Of a stretch of 64,000 bases of DNA, positions 22,301 through 31,252 are shown one piece after another. The stretch is from Rheum nobile (Eukaryota; Streptophyta; Magnoliopsida; Caryophyllales; Polygonaceae), in assembly GCA_027886185.1 (NCBI GenBank), contig WOAB01000052.1, positions 1,240,001-1,304,000 of the forward strand. The letters run 5' to 3'. Within the stretch, counting starts at the first letter, position 1, and the number at the start of each line of letters is the position of its first letter. Under the pieces are notes generated by a model. The model ran no database searches. It had not been told where the DNA came from and saw only the letters and a program-made list of their open reading frames with translations. The position numbers and the translations under genes are program-made.

Positions 22301-25300
22301 GCATAACACAACCAGATATTATCCTAGAATGTAAATCAATTATCTTCTGCATAAGACTAGCACAACCAGTTACTAATACGATGCAGTTGCTACTCTGAAA
22401 TAGATATGCTCAACCAGTAACAATCTAAATCTAGCAATAGATCAATAACAATAAACCCTAGTTGCGTCCAAATAGAGATTATCAATATCAATCATAAACA
22501 ACTTAAGCAAGAGAAAGATAAAAACCATGCAATAGATTAAGAACGAGAATCTCACAACTTAATCAAAACGAAAGCTTCAGCGTCTGACTAAGCCAGGGGG
22601 GCTTAGTTCTTCATAACGTAGAAAGGGAAATTAGGGTTCAAAGAAAAGGATGATGATCCAAGATTTTAGATTGGCAAACAAGCATTTTCTCAACCCTTAA
22701 ATACTAAAGGAAAATAAAGCTAAGTTAACCTAAAACGAAATAATAATAAAATAATGCAAATAAAGAAACGGCGCGGGGGACTTCAGACATCGGCGGCGGT
22801 CGCCGCATCTCCCACGGCGGGCGCCGTAATCGCGGCGGGCGCCGCAATTAAACGGCGGTCGCCGTAATCACTTTGTAGCCAAGGTCGGTGGAAAGCCAAT
22901 TGCGGCGGTCGCCGCATCTCTCACGGCGGTCACCGTAATTACGGCGGTCGCCGCAATTAAACGGCGGTCGCCGTTCTTCGGTTCAACTCCTGCGACACTT
23001 CCGTAAAAACGCCATAACCTTTGATTCCCAACTCGGATTGCGCTCATATTTTGAGGACTTGCAATAGACTTCAAGATCTAACTCCTCGAATTGGAATCAC
23101 TCCATTTGGACATCGGAGAAGAGAGAACGAACCAATTGAATTCAGCACATTGTTCTTCTACTCTTCAGTGCACTCCTCTTCCTCGTCTTCTCATGTGATT
23201 TCTTCCTCAGTGTCTCATATGATATCCAAAATCGCTCAAACACCTCCAAATACACCAACTTCGCCCCCAAACGCCATACACATGAATGTGTCTAAATCTA
23301 CCCGAATGACACCAATAAAACCTCTAATAACTCTTACTTAAGCCCTACAAAGTAGTGCTTATCATGAAGTGACTCGACGACGGGGGAGAGTTCGGTGTGG
23401 ATCTGTAAAATTGAGGATTAAGGGGCAAGTTTGATGTTCAAGGCATGGTAACAATCAAAGCTTCATCTGCCTTGTTCTTGTGTGCAGGCAATTGAGGCAC
23501 TGGACAGAAACCGCGTATCCAGAGACTACTGGAACTCTCATCCCCTTGGACATGTCTCTCAACGCCTCCAACCAGAGGCTTCCCATATAAAGCCAAAGGA
23601 CAAAAATCTGGCTAGAGCTGATGTGATTCTCAAGGGTCTGTTTAAGAAGGCAAACACAGAAGAGTTGCATTCTTTTCTTGGAATTCTTGGAGAAGAAAAG
23701 CCAGCAACTAGTCTGAGTGTTGTAACCAGGCTTCTCAATGAAGAGATTCATCAACGAATGCGGTAACGAGGGTCTCCTCTTTGATGTGCAAATATTCGAT
23801 AGATTCTGATTGACACCAGGCAAATAAATCCTTCAATCCATACATTCTTGGAATTAACATTTTAACAGAGCTCTCGGTTTAGTTCAATTTTTGTGCATAG
23901 TTTACTTGTGGGTAGAGAGGCTGGAAATTCATCCAGGAACAGAGACATTACAAGGCTGACAAGCTAAACATTCTAACAACGCTTTCCGGGTCTTGCAAAC
24001 TAGCTAGTTTTTAATAAAACCTAGGTTATTTATACTCTTGGACTTGAATGTAAAGCTTTGATTTTGGGTTTGTGTAGTTCGTCTTTCATGTGCTGAATTT
24101 GAATGACAAAAGGCTGAAATTGTGTATTGGTTGTCATAGCCTATTAGCTCAAATGGTAGAGCAATGTGTTTATTCACATGGATGTGGGTTCAAATCCCTC
24201 ATAGGCTACATTTTAGAGGTTGATAAACTCTACAAGAGAAGTTTAACCCGATAATCTCGCAGGTTCATGAGTTTTTCCTTACAGGTTCATGCATTTTAAC
24301 TTGTAGGTTCATGAGTTATGATGTATAGGTTCATGAGTTTTATTTTACAAGTTTATGAGATTTTTCTAAGGTTCATGAGTTTTAACTAGCAGGTTCATGA
24401 GTTTTGTCTTACAAGTTCATTAATTTTTTTTACAAGTTCATGGGTGTTTTCCGAGGTCTCTTGAGTTTTTTTATCTTGCAGGTTTATGAGTTTTTTATCT
24501 TGTAGTTTAATAAGTTTTATCTTATAGGTTCATGAGTTTTAACTTACAGGTTCATGAGTTTTAACTAGCAAGTTCATGAGTTTTCTCTTATAGGCTGAAA
24601 TTAATGAACCTACAAGAAAAAACTCTTGAAACTATAAGTGTAAACTCATGAACCTGCAAGTGTAAACTCATGAACCTGCAATATAAAATTCATGAACCTG
24701 ATAAACTCATAAACTTACAAGATAAAATTCATGAACATGCAAAAACAATTAATGAACCTGTAAGAAAAAACTATTGAACCTACAAGTGTAAACGCATGAA
24801 CCTACAAGTGTAAACTCATGAACATGCATTATAAAATTCGTGAACTTGGTAAACTACAAGAGTAAACTCATGAACACGCATGATAAATTTATGGACCTGC
24901 AAAAAATGTTATGAACCTGCAAAGAAAATTATGAACCTACAAGAATAAATTCATGAACCTGCAAGAGAAAACTCATGAACCTACAAAGATATTGTACAGT
25001 TAGTCCCTTAAACACCATCACTCTGCAAGCCTTTTGTGAGAATTAGAATATATCTCAATTGCAAAAGTTCTCCCTTGTAACTCTAACCTCCAAACGGTCT
25101 TTTTATCTGTCACCACTCTACTTGTTCTAGTGTCTAAACATTCTTGTCAGTTTCGATGCTTTGTAGATATTGTGTACTAACTGTACATTTCTTACTGTTT
25201 AGGCAAATGTTCATAGATTAACAGCCTACTTTTGTTTTGTTCTAGCTTCTGGGTGATGAGGAACGGGATCGGATACTAGCCCCTTACGTACGAGTTCAGC

Positions 25301-25437
25301 AATGGATTGAAGCCACGAAGAACGCTGTGAGACCTCACTTTGATGAGGTCCAGGCGATCTTATTTCGGGCCAAAGCAAAACTCCGACAACTGAGAGCACG
25401 CAGCGAGAAGGGATCTACGCCCCACTCGAAGATGTAA
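16253..25437 (+). CDS. Host gene of unknown function, exons spread over 9 kb, intron filled by a Gypsy element
   Basis: Three exons read as a small, charged, mostly helical protein of roughly 180 residues: 16253-16310, 23488-23762 and 25246-25437, with a possible micro-exon at 16456-16481 that would reconcile phases. I do not recognise the family. The gene has a 5' leader (from about 16085) and AT-rich 3' flank with aataat motifs near 25628. One intron contains Gypsy element A (16783-23364) and the next contains a tRNA-like sequence and a foldback minisatellite. The junction between 23762 and 25246 does not keep the frame (see findings), so the gene may be damaged. No signal peptide or membrane segment is visible. 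Confidence 0.55.
16456..16481 (+). CDS. Possible micro-exon (26 bases)
   Basis: After acceptor ttgcagag, the 26 bases to gctgca code for (A)DYELGLAA when joined to the phase-1 end of exon 1, and leave phase 0 for exon 2, which starts in phase 0. A donor gtggtg follows (or gtgacg three bases later). It is proposed only because exon 1 joined directly to exon 2 hits a stop. Confidence 0.3.
16783..18298 (-). repeat. Element A 3' LTR
   Basis: 1516 bp, TGATAACAGG to GCTTATCA. Differs from the 5' LTR by an 8-bp gain in an aataataaa run near 17670 and about ten substitutions, all right of about 17690. Confidence 0.93.
17701..17935. repeat. CGGCGGTCGCCG near-palindrome cluster in the element A 3' LTR
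   Basis: About nine copies of a CGGCGG-(T/G)C-GCCG unit (ends pair as a hairpin), separated by short spacers such as caattaaa and catctc. The same cluster is at 22770-22980 in the 5' LTR, and the motif also recurs at 19590-19745 and within gag at 21060-21245. Confidence 0.9.
18299..19914 (-). other. Element A 3' non-coding region
   Basis: Between gag and the 3' LTR there is no pol. The part at about 19137-19425 is similar to regions of elements B (55610-55815) and C (61735-61965), with blocks around tgggccc and catgatg-tgca. The pair tcgtcctcgagtaa and agcatgggatgatt next to the LTR is the usual Athila-type purine-tract flank. A cluster of cggcggtcgccg units and T-rich runs is at 19540-19745. 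Confidence 0.75.
19915..21753 (-). CDS. Element A Gag-protease polyprotein (no capsid domain, no pol)
   Basis: The 612-codon frame most likely starts at the ATG at about 21723 (MDRFPQFQQE), 11 codons inside the open frame. It begins with the Tyr/Gln-rich linker, then a coiled segment (MEDMMKMLTANVNKL, NLERQFGQISEVVNKL), MTLRSGKR, an Arg/Asp-rich region with repeated NHGDRRE-type units made by the CGGCGGTCGCCG motif, PPIFPEWKPVAPFP, a basic stretch, then an aspartic protease with DLGASINVLP (the DLG variant seen in Athila) and ILLGRPFLKTA. The amino-terminal Gag capsid and zinc knuckle are missing. No stop interrupts it. Confidence 0.85.
   Translation of the reverse strand: MFFLFDFVTEMDRFPQFQQEPRYAPYSYAHTPGWGYHPNSSYGNLQYPSYDHDYQEFYPEPNQQQGNPSSSMEDMMKMLTANVNKLTQSSSQFQANTQASIQNLERQFGQISEVVNKLNAKDSGKLPSQTEVNPNIRNVSSMTLRSGKRLKEDGSEVDKEADEGLEQNSDGDRRETRDDRRLMEAALDLEKENHGDRRENYGDRRDGDNILGNSNDNHGDRREPHGARRPSDSEVEAEKEYVPPIFPEWKPVAPFPSALKRTKPLAQDKDMFEMFRNVEVNMPLLNLIKSVPRYAKFLKQMCTTKRSQDRNSKKKVKVSEHVSAIFQKRLPKKCGDPGMFTIPITIGGTKFNKAMLDLGASINVLPSSVCESLGLGPMHATKISIQLADRSSVRPIGIVEDVLVRVGALTFPADFYVLDMEHDMHTAPILLGRPFLKTANTKINVSTGSLTMEFDGETINYNIYEARKCPSNDLSLCAIDTLEPVVKDVFDEDHLDDPPLIVDSSLDIAISTDLQEGVTEWDACYKRPPELPGKSPLLLTPSEKLAPSLVQVPEVKVKHPPDRSKHGVDASKKVRMEKPRKKKHGLRFKPFHDWFRKEVWIKKVPKEPDDMD
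21060..21245. repeat. CGGCGGTCGCCG units inside gag of element A
   Basis: Seven units (gcggcggtcgccg and variants cggcgggcgccg, cggcggtcgtcg) lie inside the gag frame between MTLRSG and PPIFP. On the minus strand each codes for a GDRR or DDRR block. The motif and the frame coexist, so the units were fixed in multiples of three. Confidence 0.9.
21836..21853 (-). other. Primer-binding site of element A, tRNA-Asp type
   Basis: On the minus strand TGGCGCCGTTGCCGGGGA, three bases after the 5' LTR. It is complementary to the 3' end of plant tRNA-Asp, the Athila-type primer. Confidence 0.85.
21857..23364 (-). repeat. Element A 5' LTR
   Basis: 1508 bp. By eye it is identical to the 3' LTR for the first roughly 930 bp; differences are in the last 570 bp. 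Confidence 0.93.
23488..23762 (+). CDS. Host gene exon 2
   Basis: A 92-codon frame without stops starts after acceptor gtgtgcag and ends at donor gcg/gtaacg in phase 2. It contains AIEALDRNRVSRDYW, then HPLGHVSQRLQP, then NTEELHSFLGILGEE and LLNEEIHQRM. Charged residues and heptad-like leucines suggest helices. The family was not recognised. Confidence 0.7.
24138..24208 (+). tRNA. tRNA-like sequence, probably a pseudogene or SINE head
   Basis: AGCCTAT pairs with ATAGGCT as a 7-bp acceptor stem. TAGCTC...GAGCA fits the A box and D arm, and GGTTCAAATCC fits the B box and T arm. The anticodon stem ATGTG/CACAT encloses only 6 bases (tttatt) instead of 7, and the T stem has a mismatch. It lies in an intron of the host gene, just left of the foldback minisatellite. 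Best explained as a decayed tRNA or the head of a tRNA-derived SINE. Confidence 0.5.
24256..24990. repeat. Foldback minisatellite: inverted arrays of a ~22-bp unit
   Basis: From 24256 to about 24595 a degenerate unit aggttcatgagttttaactt repeats about 15 times. From about 24600 to 24990 the reverse-complement unit (aactcatgaacctgcaag) repeats about 17 times. The two arrays face each other with almost no spacer, so the transcript of this intron could fold into a hairpin of about 350 bp. Units are imperfect; nothing else is encoded. Confidence 0.92.
25246..25437 (+). CDS. Host gene last exon
   Basis: After acceptor gttctag a 63-residue frame (LLGDEERDRILAPYV, then VQQWIEATKNAV, RPHFDEVQAILF and a basic KAKLRQLRARSEK tail) ends at TAA 25435-25437. 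The coding-like composition is clear. This frame requires a phase-0 entry, but exon 2 ends in phase 2. Confidence 0.65.
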   Translation, partial: LLGDEERDRILAPYVRVQQWIEATKNAVRPHFDEVQAILFRAKAKLRQLRARSEKGSTPHSKM

Positions 25438-25790
25438 CCGGGTTCGGGAAGGTATAATTAGCCAATCCCATCTTCTTAACACAGTGATTATTCGAGTTTA
25501 CACATGTTAGAAGCCATTTTGCAATCAACAGGTGACGACGCCTCACTTGTATATTGCTTGTAACGTGTACTATGCAGCTGTGCTATATCTAGAAATAAGA
25601 TCATGGCATCCTTGTTGTATGAATCAGAATAATAATGCAAGCCTATATGTTCACATCAACGTTTGCACATCCAAACAAGCTATTCAAATGCGCCCCAAGT
25701 GACAACTTCAGATAGTCCTCAAACAGGCAAATCTCTACATAAGTTGTGATAGACTTAGCAAACAGGCAACTTAAAGCATCCTTATCTTCA

Positions 25791-26735
25791 CTACTCAACG
25801 CTTATTCCTCTGAACCCAAGAGTGTCAAGCCTCTTAGGCCTCTTGTAGTTCTTCAGCAGGAGAGACGAGCAAACCACGCAGACTGAAGAGGCTGCCATGG
25901 CTGTTCCAGCCACCCATGGCGGCAGCCTGAACCAAGTGGAAGGGAAAAGGGCGCTAGCAGCAATGGGAATGCCGAGCACGTTGTAACCAAGCGCCCAAAA
26001 GTAGTTGAGGCGAATACGAAACAAGGTTTTCCTTGAGAGGGCGATTGCAGTTATGACGTCTTCAAGGTTACTCTTCACCAGTACTATATCTGCTGCCTCT
26101 ATTGCAATGTCCGTGCCAGCACCAATCGCCATTCCAACGTCTGCAGCCACCAGCACTGGAGAGTCGTTTATGTTGTCTCCTACCATTTCCACGGTATAGC
26201 CTTCTGCCTGCATTGAACATGTTCTTACAACTTTACAAGGGAGTGTTTAACCTAAATTTTGTCTACCCTTTCTCCATTGTCAACTCAAAATTCTTAAGCA
26301 TTCTTCTCATATGACTGGCTAATGATGCAAGTTATAGCGACATAAAGACTAATTTTGTTAGCTTGTGGTGGCAGTAAAACATACAATATAGTAAATACCA
26401 TATTCAAGTTTGAGGAGAAAGAATGAAGTAAACACAATGCTTCTTCTACTTTACCTGCAAGTCCTTCACTTTCTCAGCCTTTTGGTCAGGCTTGGCTTCA
26501 GCAATTACGGTTTCAATACCGACTTCCTTGGCGATAGATTTCGCGGTTCCCATGTTGTCACCAGTCACCATGATGCTTCTAATATTCATGGACTTGAGAA
26601 GTGAAATAGCCTCAGCTACACTGGGCTTCAGAGGATCAGATATGGCTACAACTCCCGCCAGTTCCCTATCGAATGATACGAGGATCCCGGTCTGAGCCAT
26701 TTCCTCTTCCTCAGCAAGCAGCTCTTCAGCTAAAA
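25791..26735 (-). pseudogene. HMA5-like copper P1B-ATPase, carboxy-terminal fragment
   Basis: Two exons of a heavy-metal ATPase: about 26735-26455 (LAEEEEMAQTGILVSFD, GVVAISDPLKPSV, MVTGDNMGTAKSIA) and 26207-25791 (MVGDNINDSP, GMAIGAGTDIAIEAADIVL, transmembrane end, LLLKNYKRPKRLD, stop). The 247-bp intron (26454-26208) has GT-AG borders in phase 0. The full protein of about 970 residues would export Cu(I) across membranes; missing here are the metal-binding domains, six or more helices, CPC and DKTGT. One key motif is altered, GDGxND to GDNIND. Only the last ~225 residues remain. Confidence 0.82.
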
Positions 26736-26819
26736 CAGGAACGCCAACAAAATATCATTGTATTTTCAGGAACGCCAAAAAATGTCAGAAGGAAGATCCG
26801 GAAACATCAATTACAATTA

Positions 26820-27250
26820 GACAAGGAAAGCCACCATAGTTGCGGTGGATGGAGCCACCGAGGTAGTTCTTGACGGAGAGGATGGCGCGGTCGGCGATCT
26901 AGATCTCGACGGCCTGGAAGGCGACCTCGAACTGGTCGCAGGGGATGGCATCGCAGCCGGGATAGGCCTTGTTGGCGACGGCCTCGGGGACGCCCTGGTA
27001 GGCGACTTGGAGGGTGGATCCGTGCATCGGAGCAGGGGAGAGGTCGGTGGTGAGGGGCTTCCGGAGGTTCTCGGCGGGGACGGTGGTAGTGGTGCCGACA
27101 TGGACCAGATCTAGGGTTTGGTGGCCGTTGACGTTAGCGATGACGTCATCGGTGCCTTGCTGCTGGGAGACGACCTTGCTAGAGAGGATGGCGCAGGTGG
27201 ACTTCCAGTCGGCGCGTGTGAGAGTGGGGGTGGCGGCACCGTTGGGCTAG
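26820..27250 (-). pseudogene. Arogenate/prephenate dehydratase fragment
   Basis: A GC-rich minus-strand stretch encodes, in one frame, STLQVAYQGVPEAVANKAYP, then CDAIPCDQFEVAFQAVE, a TAG where Trp is expected, then IADRAILSVKNYLGGSIHRNY. These are the conserved opening blocks of the plant PDT domain (RVAYQGVPGAYSEAA, AIPCDQFEVAF, IADRAVLPVENSLGGSIHRNY). The GAYSEA part is shortened, the fragment ends abruptly after SIHRNY, and no intron is seen. In plants the enzyme makes phenylalanine from arogenate in plastids. It is dead and lies next to the HMA5 fragment. Confidence 0.8.
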
Positions 27251-27434
27251 GGGAAGGAGGAGGGAGGGTTGCTGTAGAATGAAGGATATGAGAGGAAATG
27301 ACAAAACTGTCCTTTTCTAATTTTAAAAGCCTCAAACACAAATAAAACACGAGCCGCACGATTGTGGGAGATGGACGGTGCAGATGTGTACTTTCTGCTT
27401 ATAATAAGAGACATACTCAATTGATCCCCTCTCT

Positions 27435-30012
27435 AGATTAGTAATTATATATTTTGAATAAGAAAGCCAAGAATATTAATAATATGTATAACACATGTTT
27501 GGATTATAATAGAAAAAAATTTAAAGGAAAAAAATTGACAAAATCTTGAACATGATTCTCTTTATGTTGAATATTAAGTATTATAACAAAATCTTTATTT
27601 TTTTATGTTTTTTTAGTTTGATATTTGAACAATTCATAATCAAATTTTCAAATCTTAACTACTATATTATACCTTGAAATTAAGTTTTTGGTTAAACATG
27701 GATAAAAGTCAGGTGAAAATAAAGTGGGGTGAAGATTTTAAAATTATAAAAATTAAAATTATATATGTATAATTAATGAATAACGCTAGTGTAAATCTTT
27801 TAAAAAATAAATTATATTAAAATAATAATTATGTTTTTCAAGATAAAATATATATGTGCACAATGGGGATCCGAAATTGTTGTTACACCCTCAACGATAC
27901 TTGTAAAAATCACAATATAAAACAATTATTTCTTAATATTTACGAAAATAATAATATACTAAAAATTAGTTACAAAACCAATATTTATCATAACAAGCTA
28001 TGATAAATATTTCATGATTTTAAGGGGATATGAGACCAAGCAAACGGAAAAGCAACAAAATAATTTTGATATTTCATAAATGGCTTAAAAATGAGATGCA
28101 AATTTCAATAACCTACGTCGATGAATGGAGACGAAAAAAATTACTTTCTCTTGTAAAATGGTCATCACTCTTATGTTGCTTAAATAATAGGATTGCTTCA
28201 CATGATTTTAAGGTAATGGTTACAAAATATATTATAACACAAATAAAATTCATAACAAAAAAAATTAAAACTTTAAAGAATTTAATAAAGCAAAAATTTA
28301 TGGTTAATAACTTAGGTACAAAATGAAAGAAATTACATATCTCGAATGGGCATGGGCGTAGTATTAAGAGACGAAGACACAAAATTTATAGCCTCGTGCA
28401 AATTATTCATGATTCCTTTTTTCAAATAATTAAGAGGGAGTGTAATTTAGAAATTTGTTATTCAGTTTATTAAGGATATTCAAAATTTAAAAAGGATTTG
28501 GTCTAATGATATCTTTGATATTTTAACTTTTTGTTAAAATATATGAAATAATCCAAAAAATATATAAAAAAATCATTACAAATCATCCAGATAAATCACA
28601 TTTTTTTAGTTTTTTCTAATTACGTAATAGACCCATCTAAAGTTTTAAAATTTTGATTTTAGTTTGTATCCTTACTTATAGAAAACGATCATTAAAAAGT
28701 TATTTGAATAAATGATTAATTAGTAGTGGTTGATTTATGTAGGTGTAAAGTTATCTCAAATTCAAATACTTTTAAAATTTGTATACGTACTACGTTTTAA
28801 TTTACTTTTGATAGTATGTATAATCATATAAAGTTGAAAGTTTGTTACGACAAAGTTTTACCTGAATTTTTTAGTTAAACTTTTTGTTTGATTTAACAAA
28901 ATATTCTTGGTAATTTATAATTGATATTTCACGGTTTGTTAGTGAATATTTTCTTGGTGATTAACAAACTCAATTTAATTTTTTAAAACTGAAAATTATA
29001 TTTAGCAAAATGATAAGTAATAAGCCCAAAGAAACATTGTAAAATCGGAAAATGGAGACCATGTATTTTTTATAGAAAATTATAATCAAATAATAATTGT
29101 TAAATGGGAAAATATACCAAATTTGTTAAAAATATGATATGATATAATTGTTGTCAAGATGAGTTGTTAAAATTGAAAGGTTTAGAAGAAAATCTCAAGA
29201 TTATATAAATTAATTTTGTTAAGATACATTTGTTTGAAATTTCACTAAATTGTTAATAAAATATGAAAGTGTAATAATATAATATAGTGGGTTGAATTAT
29301 AAAAGCACATGTAGTATGAGTTGAAAATTGTATATATTGTATGATTTGGCCCATAAATTATATATACAAAGTCATAAAAATAATATTACTAATTACATAA
29401 ATGAATATAAGATGTATTTTATATCTATGTTTAGTAGAAAATCTATCATATATTATTTTGACATATATTATAAGCTTATTGTATGTGTAATTTGTAGATA
29501 TCAAATTTTATAAAAAAGTTGTGTATAGTTTTTATATATTTGAAGTTAGTTGTGATTAGATATTGTGATTTAAATTTTTAAATATTTGAAGTTAGTTGTG
29601 ATTAGATATTGTGATTTAAATTAAAAAGAATTGTTAATAAAAAAAGTGGATTATGATTTGGCCCATAAATTATATATGCAAAGTCATATAAATAATATTA
29701 CTAATTACATAAATGAATATAATATGTATTTTATAAATAATTTTAGTAGGAAATCTATCATATATTAGTTTGACATATATAAGCTTATATTTTACAATTT
29801 GTAGAAATCAAAATTTATAAGAAACGTATATAAGCATTCAACAAAGTTGTATATAGTTTTTATATGTTTGAAGTTATGTATGATTAGATATTGTGATTTA
29901 AATTGAAATATAATGTTAAAAAAAGTGGATTAATAACAAAATGACACGTATGATTTGTAGGGCCAGAAGCATTCCGGTGACTCGAAATTCAATAACTTTA
30001 ATATATATATAT
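27435..30012. repeat. Left arm of a 12-kb inverted repeat
   Basis: Starting agattagtaattatat, this arm is the reverse complement of 35655-39410, allowing for an inserted 936-bp element there. Landmarks: acccaatattt... at 27885 (tggggatccgaaattgttgtt pairs with aacaacaatttcggatcca at 38950), gaatgggcatgggcgta at 28345 and gtagtggttgatttatgta at 28723. It includes a remnant like RNase H (MGMGVVLRDEDTKFIA, about 28340-28410). Arms are estimated 80-85% alike. No TSD was found. Confidence 0.8.
28340..28410 (+). pseudogene. Possible RNase H-like (RVT_3) remnant in the left arm
   Basis: A short stretch reads MGMGVVLRDEDTKFIASCKL, similar to the GxGVVxRDxxGxFIxA block of the RNase H fold found in plant LINE-derived proteins. 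It is not open on both sides. The mirrored stretch in the right arm has the same motif. Confidence 0.35.
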
Positions 30013-30450
30013 TGATGGGCCATAAAATTTAGTCGGGTCATTTTACTCTAAATGGGCCATAAAATTTGTATGTGTAATAATATAATATAGTGAGCTTAAT
30101 TACAAAAGTACATGTACTATGAGTTGGAAATTGTATATATTGTATGATTTTATATAGGTCAAATTATATACGCAAATACATAAAAATAATATTACTTATT
30201 ACATAAATGAATATAAGATATATTTTATATATAAGTTTAGTAGAAAATCTATCATATATTATTTTGACATATATTATAAGGTTATTGTATGTGTAATTTG
30301 TAGAAATCAAATTTTATAAAAAAGTTGTATATAGATTTTATATATTTGAAGTTAGTTGTGATTAGATATTGTGATTTAAAATTTTAAATATTTGAAGTTA
30401 GTTGTGATTAGATATTGTGATTTAAATTGAAAAAAATTGTTAATAAAAAA
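29325..30450. repeat. Three direct copies of a ~300-bp unit (left arm and core)
   Basis: Units with tgatttggcccataaattatat, actaattacataaatgaatata, catatattattttgacatat and gaagttagttgtgattagata occur at about 29325-29640, 29650-29930 and 30130-30450. The third lies just inside the core. A fourth, inverted, is at about 35760-36090 in the right arm. Confidence 0.75.
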
Positions 30451-31019
30451 AGTGGATTAATCACAAGTTGACACATAAGATTTATGGGACCAGAATCAAT
30501 ATGGTGGCTTTAAATTATTTTGATTTAATATACATATATAGATTAATTAGATAATTTGGATTCACTAGTGATACATGGAGTTAATTTAATTTTATTGATA
30601 GTAAAATTAGAATAAACTTATTTTTTTTGGTATTATCAAAGGCTGTAAAATGTTAATCTTTAATATTACAATTAGATAATATATTTGGGTAAATAATTAA
30701 TTGGTGTTGTAAATAAATTAAACAATTTATTTATTTATAACATGATTATTTAGAATATATGACTCAAGGATTTTAGTATCGTATAAATAATTGTTATATT
30801 ATAGCCTCGATATTTGATGTATTTAGAGTTAAATAAAACCAATTAGAAACCAAGATGAGTAACATTCAATTTCCGTTATTAAATAAATTATTTAATTATA
30901 ATTTATTTGTGTGTGAAATTGGTATGTCTCAGAATCGCTATTGGGAACAGAAACAAATCAGGAATCCTGTTCGTCAACTAGAATCGATCTTGTCTCGAAC
31001 GTCGACACGTCATTTTCCG

Positions 31020-31215
31020 ACAAAACGACTTAAGGCAAGTGGCGGTTCGCTTTTGTATTTATTCCATATTTTCCTTAATTAACAAATAAATAATTGTTTT
31101 AATTTAGTTGGAATACATATTTCTATTTTGTTCTTGGGAACTTGTGTGTTATAATGGTGTGAAAATATATGAATTATATACTAGGTTGTGTATTTTGCTA
31201 GTGACGACCCTTATA

Positions 31216-31252
<37 letters not shown>

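Larger units (their letters stand above)
16783..23364 (-). mobile_element. Gypsy element A: non-autonomous, Athila-like, no pol
   Basis: A 6582-bp element with a perfect TSD tgaag (16778-16782 and 23365-23369) and LTRs of 1516 and 1508 bp, bounded by TGATAA and TTATCA. It contains a tRNA-Asp-type PBS, one gag-protease ORF, and a 1.6-kb 3' non-coding region ending in the gaggacgagcaaaggtctaag-type motif before the 3' LTR. There is no reverse transcriptase, RNase H or integrase. The gag lacks the usual capsid region. The LTRs are about 99% identical, so it moved recently, presumably with proteins from an autonomous relative. It sits in an intron of the host gene, on the opposite strand. Confidence 0.93.

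Noticed and set aside
24138..24208. Functional tRNA gene
   Set aside because: Anticodon loop of 6 bases and a T-stem mismatch argue against a functional tRNA.
24256..24990. Minisatellite as part of the host coding sequence
   Set aside because: It lies between exon 2 and the last exon, contains stops in all frames and is AT-rich like an intron.
26817..27101. Pro/Ser-rich minus-strand frame and an Asp/Gly-rich plus-strand frame
   Set aside because: Frame shadows of the GC-rich arogenate dehydratase fragment, which reads sensibly in another minus frame.
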